Below the pieces are notes generated by a model. It saw only the letters and a list, made by a program, of their open reading frames with translations. It did not search any database and had not been told where the DNA came from. Of a stretch of DNA of 64,000 nt, positions 52,128 through 59,959 are shown in pieces; position 1 is the stretch's first letter; each line of letters starts with the position of its first letter. The position numbers and the translations under genes were made by a program. The stretch covers positions 70,118 to 134,117 of the forward strand of contig JAVXGM010000005.1 in the NCBI GenBank assembly GCA_036657395.1. Reading direction: 5' to 3'. Source of the stretch: JAVXGM01 sp036657395 (lineage in GTDB: Bacteria > Bacillota > Clostridia > Peptostreptococcales > Anaerovoracaceae).

Positions 52128-53448
52128 TATGCAAACCCACTTGGGCAGGATTATCCATCAACTGTCCCTTCCCATTAAATCTGGAGCCATGGCAAGGACA
52201 TTCCCATGTGTCTTCGTATGGATTCCATTGTAGCTTGCATCCTAAATGGCTGCATCTTGACTTTCCAGCAAAAATCCCTTTTATTAGATTTTTTCCACTT
52301 CCTAGTCCTTCTCGAAGTATAGCAGGCAAATCCCGGCTCACAGAAAATCTCCCAGGGTAAAAAAGCGTTGTACTACTATCTTCTATTCCTAGAATCTGGC
52401 GAGTAATACTTTGGGCTCCAACCATGGATTGAGTCATTCCCCATTTACCAAATCCAGTAGCTACATACCAATTTGGAGTTTTTTTGGAAAATCTTCCAAT
52501 GTATGGAATTGAGTCTAAAGTAATACAATCTTGAGCTGACCATTTAGCCACAAGACTACTCTCTGACCAAAGTTTCCTTCCTTCTTTGCATAGAACCTGG
52601 TATGGATCTTCTTTTGGGATACGCCCCGTTCTATGCCCTTCGCCGCCAAAGAGTAGGTACTTTCCAACATTTCTTAGGGAATAAGCATATCCTTTATCAA
52701 TGCCTAGATACATCCCCTCTAATCGAGTTGCATTTTCCAGTGCCACCACATAACTTCTTTTTTGGTGAATTTTGGTAAAAAAATATCCAGGCCTATTGAT
52801 AAATGGGTAATGGGTTGCCATCACTATATGCTCTGCTTTTACTGTCGCTTCTCTTGTCTGTACAATATTTTCTTTTATTTTAATCACTGGGGTATTTTCA
52901 TAAATTATAAGATTCTTAGCTAGATGATTTAAAAACATTAATGGATCAAATTGTGCCTGGTTGTTAAATACCAAAGCCCCCGCCACATGAAAGGGAAGTT
53001 CCGTATGTTTTACAAAATGGCAGTCAATGCCTAAAATCCGGGATGCTTCTTCTTCTTTTTTCAAAAGAAATTCGCCCTCTTTAGAATAGAGGTAAGCAGG
53101 AATACGACTAAATTCACAAGCGATTTTTTCCCTTTCAATGACTTTTCTGTAGTCATCTATTGCCCTAGTATTTAGTTTTGCATATTCTGATCCTATTTCT
53201 TTCCCGAAATTCCTTAGTAGTTTTTCATATATGAGCCCATGCTGGCAGGTAATCTTTGCCGTGGTATGTCCCGTTTGCCCACTGCCTATTTTATCTGCTT
53301 CTAAAATTACTGTAGAAAGACCCTTTCTTTTTAAATAGTAGGCTGTAAGTATTCCTACCATGCCAGCCCCAATAATGGCAACATCCACTTCTTTGTTTTC
53401 TCTCAAATACGATCTTTCCTTGTGATCATCTATCCAAATTGATTTCAT
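52120..53448 (-). CDS. FAD-dependent oxidoreductase with C-terminal Rieske [2Fe-2S] domain
   Basis: The 442-residue protein begins with a DAO-type FAD-binding fold (VAIIGAGMVGILTAYYLKRKG, residues 24-44) and GQTGHTTAKITCQHG. A Rieske ferredoxin domain closes it, with ligands Cys399, His401, Cys417 and His420 in CSHLGC and CPCHGS. The two extra Cys (404, 419) of the disulfide pair are also present. It is shorter than the usual ~510 residues because the Rieske domain is truncated after the second ligand pair. An inverted repeat lies just upstream of the GAGGTG site. Confidence 0.92.
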   Translation of the reverse strand: MKSIWIDDHKERSYLRENKEVDVAIIGAGMVGILTAYYLKRKGLSTVILEADKIGSGQTGHTTAKITCQHGLIYEKLLRNFGKEIGSEYAKLNTRAIDDYRKVIEREKIACEFSRIPAYLYSKEGEFLLKKEEEASRILGIDCHFVKHTELPFHVAGALVFNNQAQFDPLMFLNHLAKNLIIYENTPVIKIKENIVQTREATVKAEHIVMATHYPFINRPGYFFTKIHQKRSYVVALENATRLEGMYLGIDKGYAYSLRNVGKYLLFGGEGHRTGRIPKEDPYQVLCKEGRKLWSESSLVAKWSAQDCITLDSIPYIGRFSKKTPNWYVATGFGKWGMTQSMVGAQSITRQILGIEDSSTTLFYPGRFSVSRDLPAILREGLGSGKNLIKGIFAGKSRCSHLGCKLQWNPYEDTWECPCHGSRFNGKGQLMDNPAQVGLHND

Positions 53449-53459
53449 TTTATCACCTC

Positions 53460-53478
53460 ATTAGTAGTATTTACTAAT
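53460..53478. promoter_or_regulatory. Inverted repeat upstream of the FAD/Rieske gene
   Basis: ATTAGTA and TACTAAT are exact complements separated by 5 bp, immediately upstream of the ribosome binding site. It could be an operator or a leader hairpin that limits initiation. Confidence 0.5.
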
Positions 53479-53483
53479 TAATC

Positions 53484-53513
53484 AAAAAAAACCGAGAAAC
53501 AATTGTTTCTCGG
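53484..53513 (-). terminator. Terminator after the small membrane-protein gene
   Basis: CCGAGAAAC and GTTTCTCGG form a 9-bp stem with a 4-nt loop, followed on the minus strand by eight T. It isolates the FAD/Rieske operon from the gene before it. Confidence 0.9.
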
Positions 53514-53565
53514 AAATTTATATTAGGATCGTTAGCTCGCCTGAGCTTACATCAATTTAAGGTAT

Positions 53566-53976
53566 TTATACAATTTGTGCATAAATACTTCCAACTCCTA
53601 CAGCTACAATAATTACAGTATATATAACTGCAAATATCAGCCCTACAATAAAGGCTACAAGCCCCGCTCTACTCCATGACCTTTGACATTTTTCAAATTC
53701 TTTTACTGAAGAAAATTCACCTGTCTCCCATGCCCATTGATTACCTTTTGCTCCGCAAATAAACACCCACACAATTCCAAATAGGGGAATTATACAAAGA
53801 ATAGGCAAATATACTTTATGACCAATTCCCCACCAAACATTAAATGTAAATGCACCCCAGTTCCACTTCTTGATCTCTCGGGGCACCTCTTGATATTTTG
53901 TTGGTGGATTGCTGTTAGCCTCTGGTGTTGGATTAGGCTCTGGTATTGAATTAGTTGTATTTGTTTGATTATCCAT
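53566..53976 (-). CDS. Small membrane protein of unknown function
   Basis: The 136-residue protein starts with a Pro/Asn-rich disordered segment (residues 1-30). REIKKWNWGAFTFNVWWGIG (about 33-52) follows, then two to three hydrophobic helices with a Trp-rich loop (GAKGNQWAWETGEF). The WNWGAFxFNxWWGI pattern occurs in many Firmicute proteins of unknown function, some mislabelled as ribonuclease G. AAGGAG precedes the ATG. It lies 44 bp after the EAL-domain gene. Confidence 0.7.
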   Translation of the reverse strand: MDNQTNTTNSIPEPNPTPEANSNPPTKYQEVPREIKKWNWGAFTFNVWWGIGHKVYLPILCIIPLFGIVWVFICGAKGNQWAWETGEFSSVKEFEKCQRSWSRAGLVAFIVGLIFAVIYTVIIVAVGVGSIYAQIV

Positions 53977-54020
53977 AACTTCATTCTCCTTTTTTACATT
54001 TTAACTTCGATTGGCAATAA

Positions 54021-57000
54021 CTAATCGTTGATGGTAAATTTATGTTCAAATTCATTAACTGGCATAGGCTTCCCATAAAGATACCCCTGGGCTAAATCAC
54101 AACCAAGTTTACATAGGATTTCTTCCTGCATCTTGGTCTCTACCCCCTCGGCAATAACACTGATCTCAAGTTCATTACACATAGCAACAATGTTTTTTAA
54201 AACCACCTGATTCCTTTTTTGCTTTGCTAATGAATGTATGAGACTTTTGTCTAGCTTAATAACATCAAACTTAATATCGGTTAAAATAGATAGGTTTGCA
54301 TATTTGATTCCAAAGTCGTCTAGACCAATAGCATAGCCTGCTTCATATAGATCTTTCGCCGCCTGATATAAAATACTTCGCCCCTCCTCTGCAAGACTTT
54401 CAGTAATTTCAATCTCAATACTTCCCTTAGCCACATCATATTTTGCAATAATGGCCTCCATTGCCTCTAAAATGCCACTTTCCACAAGGGTAAGTCGAGA
54501 AAAATTAAGAGATATGGTTGGTAATTGAAAGCTTTTTCCTTTCCATTTTTCTAGCACCCTACATACCTCCTCGAATACGAATAAATCCACATATCGAACT
54601 AAATTGTTTTCCTCCAAACTAGGAATGAATTTTACGGGAGATACTATACCTACATTTTTGTCATTATACCTTATTAGCGCTTCAGCACCAATTATTTTCT
54701 TTTCTCTCATATTAATCTTAGGCTGGAGATAAATCTCAAACTGTCTATTTTCTATGGAGGCAATCAAATCTTGAAACACTTTAAGTCGACCCACATTGTC
54801 AAAATCATTCGTCTTTTCATGTTGCTTTTTTTTGTTTAACTGCATAGTTTGCATTGCTTGTTTAGTTAAATCTTCTAGATTTTTCTCCACATCATCCCAA
54901 GCACTACCAAAAGACACAGTGAACTTCCCATATTCATCTAATATTTTCCTCGTCTTCTTAAGCTTAGCTTCCAAATTTGCCTGAGAATTATTTTCTCCAA
55001 TCACTAGAAACTCATCTCCGTTAAGACGAAATATCTTTTCATCTGTAAATATCTTAGTAACTGCCTCTGCAAACAATTTTATGTAAAAATCTCCTGTGGC
55101 TACACCTCGAGCATTATTAATCCCCTCAAGATCATCTATATTAGCCACTACAACCCCTAATGATTCACAGTCATCCTCGTGATACTCCTTAGCGTATAAT
55201 CTGTACCGCAGCCGGTTGAGAAGTCCAGTCAAATCATCATGGGTACTAGCATATATGGTACTTTCAATCAGCTGTCTCTTTTTTATCTCACTTGCGATGA
55301 ATCCGGAAAAAGCATCTAAAAAATCTTCGTTTTGATAATTTGCAGAAACATTTTGAATCCCAATATATCCTATTGTGCTCTCCTCATCTTCCACCTTTAC
55401 CCAGCGTAGATTGTTAATATTATTGTTTTTCATAAATTGGTACATATCAAATGATTGGCTTAGCATAGACTCTGGGTTTTCCACAATCACTGGTTGTTTC
55501 CATCGTCTTGTATAAATCCATTGACTAACTTGCTGCTCCCATTTACCATACCCTTCCACATCTGCCATAGATTCAGGCCAAGAAAATTCAGCCTTGTATC
55601 CAGAGTCACCCTGTGTTTTACTCCAAAATTGTACATAATCTGCATTAAAAAATGTTGCTATGGTTTCCAGTGCACCAATGATTGCACTATGCAAGTCTTT
55701 GGACTGGCACATTGCCTGTATTCCCATAAGTATACTGTGATTTTTAGTATTTCCACTCCCCAGTGCAGCTATCGTACTTTTCTCTTTGGAAATATCAACA
55801 TATATAGCTATCACCACTTCTTTACCATTCCACTGAACCAACTTTTCCTTAACTAGAAATTCTTGTTTTAGTATGAGATTTTGATGCCTCCATATGTAAA
55901 ACTTATCTGGCCTCCAGTTGACTTTACCACAGAATGGACAAGGGGATACACGCCCCTGCATAACCTCATAGCAAGTCTTATTGAAACAATCCTCCTCACT
56001 AATACCCAGCCTATCATAAAAAGCTTTATTGGCGCAAATAAGCTTATAATTTTCTGGATCAATTAAATATGCCATATCCCCCTGTTCGGCTAAAAATGAT
56101 TCAAAGGATATATTTTCTTGCAAAGCTCCTCTGCGAAGATCACTTCTCAATAATGTACCTGAACGTAACTGTTCCTCAGGAAATTGATCACTCTCTTCCT
56201 CTGGAAATTGGGTTTCGTAATAAAAAGCATAATTTCTTCCACCATTGTTTTTAGCCTCACACAAAGCCTTGTGTGCTTGCTCTAATGCTTCTTCGTACGA
56301 CTGGGATCCTCGTGTCATGGTAACGCCAACGCTACACGAGATTTCTGACCCACGTTCAAGTTTTATTGTTTCAAACAGTACGTCAAACCTCTCTTTTGCA
56401 CTTCTTTCTGAGCCAATCGATTCCAAAAGGAGGACGAATTCATTTCCCCCTAATCTTCCTATTATGTCGTGTTTTTTAAATACTTGTAGAAGAATCTGAG
56501 AAATTCCCACTAAAAGATCGTCTCCTGCTTTGTATCCATAATGTTTATTAATGTCCATAAGATTATCGATTTCCAAAATGACTACGGCGCAAATATCTCC
56601 TGACCAAGTTGACTCCAAATATCCACTAATAAGGCTCTCTGCCATCTTATTACTATAAATACTAGTAAGGGTATCCCTCCCCGATTCTCGTAACAAATCT
56701 CGCTCACGTCGCTTCTGCTTATCAATATTATTTAGGTAAGCCAAACCAATAATGTGGTTAGTCATATGATCTTTAAATAAATTTAGTCCCGCCTCCATCC
56801 ATGCCATCTTATTCTGTGTAGATATGCGTCTAAATTGATAGGAAAATTTAGTGATTCCATTTTCAAATGAATTTATTAAATTTTCTAGATTTGCAGTCTC
56901 CATATAACTCTGACAATCCTCTGGATGAACTACTTCATCAATAGCACACTTGATTATCTGGGAGTATCCCATAGTGTCAATTACTTGGTTATATCCATTC

Positions 57001-57911
57001 CAAAGACCGCCAATCCTCGTAATCTTATCCTCTGTTAAATCCAACTGGGCATATGCTGTTTTTTCCGAAAGCATTGCCTGATAAAATTGAGTTTCGTTTA
57101 AGTAGCTAATAGCTGCTTCTTTTTGCTGATCGATATTTTCAAACACTCCAATTATTGATTTCTCTTTCAAATCTCCGTTTTCCTTTGTATGTAGTGAAAA
57201 TAAATACCAATCATAATTATTCTCCCCATTTTTGAGTTTCAAGTTACATATTGCGCTGCCCTTTACTATGGCATCTTCAAATGCCTTAGTAATACAGCTT
57301 GAAAAATTTGGATTTGCCAGTTTAATTAACTTAATAGAAAAATCATTTATATTATTTAGCTCTGATTGGCAAACTTGGTTCAGTATTTCTTTTGAAGCAT
57401 GAATACAAACGGTTTTAGTCTCCAGTTTATACTCAAAAACCTCAACGCCAGTCTTTTCTGTCACTATATCTATAATGTCCCTATGATCAATAAATTGCTC
57501 CAGCTCTTTCTTATAGCCAGTTATACCAAAAGAAATGAAACAATATACACTTCGATTTTCCAATTGAATTCGGGATATCTGGGTGTTAATCCAAGCTGCT
57601 TCACCTCCTTTGCCTCGTATCTTCTGATCTTCCATGGATATACCTTCTTGGCTATCCATTCGCCTGATTTGATCCAAAGCTTTAGGCTGAAAAATAGCAC
57701 TTAGGTGATTTTGATATTTATGTGCTAGCTCTTCCCTAGTATATCCTAACAATTTATAAAAGTTGGAGTTTCCATGAATAACCGTAAAATCTATATCATC
57801 GTTAACTAAACACGCACTACAATTCATCTGGTTAATTAAATTCTTATATGATTCTAATAGTGGCGATTCTGTAGTCTTCATTTGACAATTATCGCTATTT
57901 TCTTTAATCAT
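54021..57911 (-). CDS. Multidomain PAS/GAF/GGDEF/EAL cyclic-di-GMP protein
   Basis: With the start used here (ATG at 57911, GAGGAG upstream) the protein is 1296 residues. Order: PAS domains to about 410, GGDEF-1 (about 410-565), a PAS with CPFC (about 610-710), GAF (about 725-880), GGDEF-2 (about 885-1020), EAL (about 1035-1292). GGDEF-1 reads GGNEF (about 488-492) and GGDEF-2 reads NGDEF (about 964-968), both off consensus. The EAL domain keeps EALIRY, LNFSR, ITES, LDDFG, KLDKS and AEGVE, all needed for phosphodiesterase activity. Degradation of cyclic-di-GMP is thus the likely main activity. No membrane segment is evident. The frame can reach an ATG at 57965, but that has no ribosome binding site. 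Confidence 0.92.
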   Translation of the reverse strand: MIKENSDNCQMKTTESPLLESYKNLINQMNCSACLVNDDIDFTVIHGNSNFYKLLGYTREELAHKYQNHLSAIFQPKALDQIRRMDSQEGISMEDQKIRGKGGEAAWINTQISRIQLENRSVYCFISFGITGYKKELEQFIDHRDIIDIVTEKTGVEVFEYKLETKTVCIHASKEILNQVCQSELNNINDFSIKLIKLANPNFSSCITKAFEDAIVKGSAICNLKLKNGENNYDWYLFSLHTKENGDLKEKSIIGVFENIDQQKEAAISYLNETQFYQAMLSEKTAYAQLDLTEDKITRIGGLWNGYNQVIDTMGYSQIIKCAIDEVVHPEDCQSYMETANLENLINSFENGITKFSYQFRRISTQNKMAWMEAGLNLFKDHMTNHIIGLAYLNNIDKQKRRERDLLRESGRDTLTSIYSNKMAESLISGYLESTWSGDICAVVILEIDNLMDINKHYGYKAGDDLLVGISQILLQVFKKHDIIGRLGGNEFVLLLESIGSERSAKERFDVLFETIKLERGSEISCSVGVTMTRGSQSYEEALEQAHKALCEAKNNGGRNYAFYYETQFPEEESDQFPEEQLRSGTLLRSDLRRGALQENISFESFLAEQGDMAYLIDPENYKLICANKAFYDRLGISEEDCFNKTCYEVMQGRVSPCPFCGKVNWRPDKFYIWRHQNLILKQEFLVKEKLVQWNGKEVVIAIYVDISKEKSTIAALGSGNTKNHSILMGIQAMCQSKDLHSAIIGALETIATFFNADYVQFWSKTQGDSGYKAEFSWPESMADVEGYGKWEQQVSQWIYTRRWKQPVIVENPESMLSQSFDMYQFMKNNNINNLRWVKVEDEESTIGYIGIQNVSANYQNEDFLDAFSGFIASEIKKRQLIESTIYASTHDDLTGLLNRLRYRLYAKEYHEDDCESLGVVVANIDDLEGINNARGVATGDFYIKLFAEAVTKIFTDEKIFRLNGDEFLVIGENNSQANLEAKLKKTRKILDEYGKFTVSFGSAWDDVEKNLEDLTKQAMQTMQLNKKKQHEKTNDFDNVGRLKVFQDLIASIENRQFEIYLQPKINMREKKIIGAEALIRYNDKNVGIVSPVKFIPSLEENNLVRYVDLFVFEEVCRVLEKWKGKSFQLPTISLNFSRLTLVESGILEAMEAIIAKYDVAKGSIEIEITESLAEEGRSILYQAAKDLYEAGYAIGLDDFGIKYANLSILTDIKFDVIKLDKSLIHSLAKQKRNQVVLKNIVAMCNELEISVIAEGVETKMQEEILCKLGCDLAQGYLYGKPMPVNEFEHKFTIND

Positions 57912-57983
57912 TTTGCTCTCCTCTCTAGCCTGCCAGATATTGTCTTTTAATGTAATTTTTTTCATATAACATAAGTTTTTTAA

Positions 57984-58012
57984 ATTATATTCGTTTTCTT
58001 AATTATTGTCAA
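57984..58012 (-). promoter_or_regulatory. Consensus promoter of the EAL/GGDEF gene
   Basis: On the minus strand a perfect TTGACA and a perfect TATAAT are separated by 17 bp. The start would fall near 57977, giving a leader of about 66 nt to the chosen ATG. Confidence 0.88.
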
Positions 58013-58124
58013 ATTACATCGTAACATTTCGCCAGACAATACTATAAGCTATGTAATTGAGCAGAATCTATTTTGGGGTTATATTCACTTACCTCAACCC
58101 TTAAGCTTGCACTCATGCTAGGCA

Positions 58125-58156
58125 CAAAAAAACAGACACTAAAAATAGTATCCGTT
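58125..58156 (-). terminator. Terminator of the SH3 lipoprotein gene
   Basis: An 11-bp stem with two wobbles (AACGGATACTA with TAGTGTCTGTT on the minus strand) and a 4-T loop is followed by a T-run. It lies 38 bp after the stop. Confidence 0.75.
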
Positions 58157-58193
58157 TTTTGTGTTTCTAACTTGTTTTCAAATTCTTTTTTAG

Positions 58194-59375
58194 TTAATCC
58201 TGGGTATCACTGGCAACAGATTCACTTTCAGAAGGGTCACTAACCATAGACTCTTCTGTATTTGTGCTTGTTTTGTTCTTAGCTTTATCTACAATAGAAA
58301 GAACTTTTACCTTACTTGTATCGGTTCCGTTAATCTTGCCCTTATATTCTATTTGGATTGTATTGCCTATAACCAATCCGTTTACTGTGTTAATATCTGC
58401 ATTTCCCATGTCAAATTCATAAGTTTTACCATTGCATGTTACCTGTATGGAATTCATAGTGGCATCTTTAATTTTACACGTCATTGTAGTTGTTGTGTTC
58501 TTTGGTGGTGCCTTTGTAGGATCTTCCTTTGCTTTTGTTTCTTTCTTTGCAGTCTCCTTCTTAGTTTCTTTTTTTATTGCAGGTTTTTTAGTTGTTAAGT
58601 AGCTGGAAGAAACGTAAGCGATTTTTCCATTATAGTTAACACGACTCCAACCATTGCTGCAAATTCCAGTTCTGGTTAGCTTTGTTTTAGGATCAAGAGT
58701 ACCTATTTTAGTTCCTGCAAGACTGTGTGTACTTCTAACATTTACTATAGTACATGTATACACAGTTTCATTAACTGTTTTAATAGTAACCTTTACAGCT
58801 TCCTTATGCTTAGTCTTCATATTATCAGTTACTTCATGAACTGTAGCTCCACTTGTATCTGTTCCATTAATTCTTCCAGTGTATGAAACGGCTATTGAGT
58901 CACCTTTTTTAATACCATCTTTGTACCTTAGCTCTGCCCCTTCAATATCAAATTTAAGTTCTTTTCCATCTGATGTTTTGATTATAACCCCATCTTCAGT
59001 ATGTTCTAAAACCTTACCTTTAATGGTTTTAACTTTTTCTGTTGTATCTTCAACCTTTATGACCTTGCAATCTTTCGCATCTCCACCCTTAATTTCACCA
59101 GTATAGGTAATGTTTACTCGATCCCCTGATTCAATTGTATCATCAGGAACTATCTCAGCATTTTCAATGTTAAATGTGAGTTCCTCTTTGGCATTAGATG
59201 CAATTGTTAATTGTCCACCTTCAGATTTTTCCACATCTCCTGAAATATCGTAAACTGTGTCTTCTACTACTATTTTGTCGTCAGCAGTTTGCTTCTGTGT
59301 AGTATTGCTGTTTCCACATGCAGTAAAACTGAAAACCAGACCTAAGGCTAATATAATGCTTAACGCCTTTTTCAT
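58194..59375 (-). CDS. SH3-domain lipoprotein with repeated beta-rich modules
   Basis: The 393-residue protein has a signal peptide with lipobox FTAC (Cys20). Two copies of a module of about 65 residues follow, each holding G-x-V...ELxFxIExAE and a terminal YTGxIxGxD. An SH3_3 domain comes next (YTCTIVNVRSTHSLAGTKIG, about residues 205-265), then a Lys/Thr-rich linker, a third copy of the module, and a Ser/Glu-rich tail. SH3_3 domains commonly bind cell-wall peptides, so the protein is likely surface-anchored. The repeated module is not one I recognise. Start ATG at 59375 has AAGGA 10 nt upstream. Confidence 0.8.
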   Translation of the reverse strand: MKKALSIILALGLVFSFTACGNSNTTQKQTADDKIVVEDTVYDISGDVEKSEGGQLTIASNAKEELTFNIENAEIVPDDTIESGDRVNITYTGEIKGGDAKDCKVIKVEDTTEKVKTIKGKVLEHTEDGVIIKTSDGKELKFDIEGAELRYKDGIKKGDSIAVSYTGRINGTDTSGATVHEVTDNMKTKHKEAVKVTIKTVNETVYTCTIVNVRSTHSLAGTKIGTLDPKTKLTRTGICSNGWSRVNYNGKIAYVSSSYLTTKKPAIKKETKKETAKKETKAKEDPTKAPPKNTTTTMTCKIKDATMNSIQVTCNGKTYEFDMGNADINTVNGLVIGNTIQIEYKGKINGTDTSKVKVLSIVDKAKNKTSTNTEESMVSDPSESESVASDTQD

Positions 59376-59429
59376 TTCTTTCACTTCCTTGTCTTCTATT
59401 GTTAGATATAACTTTAAACCAATATATAA

Positions 59430-59458
59430 ATTATATACTTAGTGGTAATTGATTGCAA
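59430..59458 (-). promoter_or_regulatory. Promoter of the SH3 lipoprotein gene
   Basis: TTGCAA and a perfect TATAAT are separated by 17 bp on the minus strand. The start falls near 59423, about 48 nt before the ATG. Confidence 0.75.
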
Positions 59459-59511
59459 GTTTTTTGAACAATTCTGACTATTACCCTAGGGCAAAATAAA
59501 TCTTTTTCCTA

Positions 59512-59526
59512 TGTGACTAGGTTACA
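59512..59526 (+). promoter_or_regulatory. Candidate Crp/Fnr-type site at -41 of the thioredoxin promoter
   Basis: TGTGAC-TAG-GTTACA is an inverted repeat with one mismatch. It is centred at 59519, about 41 nt before the start inferred from the -10 box TATACT (59548-59553). The position expected for the -35 box (59525-59530) reads CAGAAT, with no resemblance to TTGACA. This is the layout of a class II activator-dependent promoter. The Crp/Fnr gene at 62540 is the likely regulator. Confidence 0.55.
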
Positions 59527-59547
59527 GAATGCGCCCATGGAAGTGTA

Positions 59548-59553
59548 TATACT
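59548..59553 (+). promoter_or_regulatory. -10 box of the thioredoxin promoter
   Basis: TATACT, 5/6 match to TATAAT, 50 bp before the thioredoxin ATG. No -35 box stands at the proper spacing. Confidence 0.6.
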
Positions 59554-59603
59554 AAGGCCATAAGTTTGAAACAACAATTAAGTAAAAATAAAGGAGAATT
59601 ATA

Positions 59604-59912
59604 ATGTCTGTATTACAAATTACAAAAAATAACTTTGATGCCCAGGTAATGAATTCCCAAAAACCAGTCCTAATTGATTTCTGGGCAAGTTGGTGCGGTC
59701 CTTGTAACATGTTATCCCCTGTCATAGAGGAGATTAGTGGAGAAGTCACTAATGTGAAAGTAGGCAAAGTAAATGTAGATGAACAACCAGAGCTTGCTAG
59801 ACAATTTGGGGTAATGAGCATTCCTACACTGATTTTAATAAAAGATGGCAAGGTTGCTAAGCAATCAGTAGGTGCAAAACCTAAAAACGCTATTTTAGAC
59901 ATGATTAAATAG
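59604..59912 (+). CDS. trxA: Thioredoxin
   Basis: The 102-residue protein has the redox pair Cys31/Cys34 in WCGPC, the buried Asp in FWASW context, and cis-proline in SIPT. The length matches thioredoxins. AAAGGAG precedes the ATG. It lies 47 bp before a CoA-disulfide-reductase/sulfurtransferase fusion gene, so it probably supplies or takes reducing equivalents in the same sulfur pathway (inference). Confidence 0.95.
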   Translation: MSVLQITKNNFDAQVMNSQKPVLIDFWASWCGPCNMLSPVIEEISGEVTNVKVGKVNVDEQPELARQFGVMSIPTLILIKDGKVAKQSVGAKPKNAILDMIK

Positions 59913-59959
59913 TAGGAGACGCAAATTGTAGGAATTAATCAAACACAAGGAGGTATAAA

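Noticed and set aside
57912..57965. Longer N-terminus for the EAL/GGDEF protein
   Set aside because: The ATG at 57965 lies about 12 nt from the predicted start with no ribosome binding site, whereas 57911 has GAGGAG at good spacing. A leaderless-like start cannot be fully excluded.
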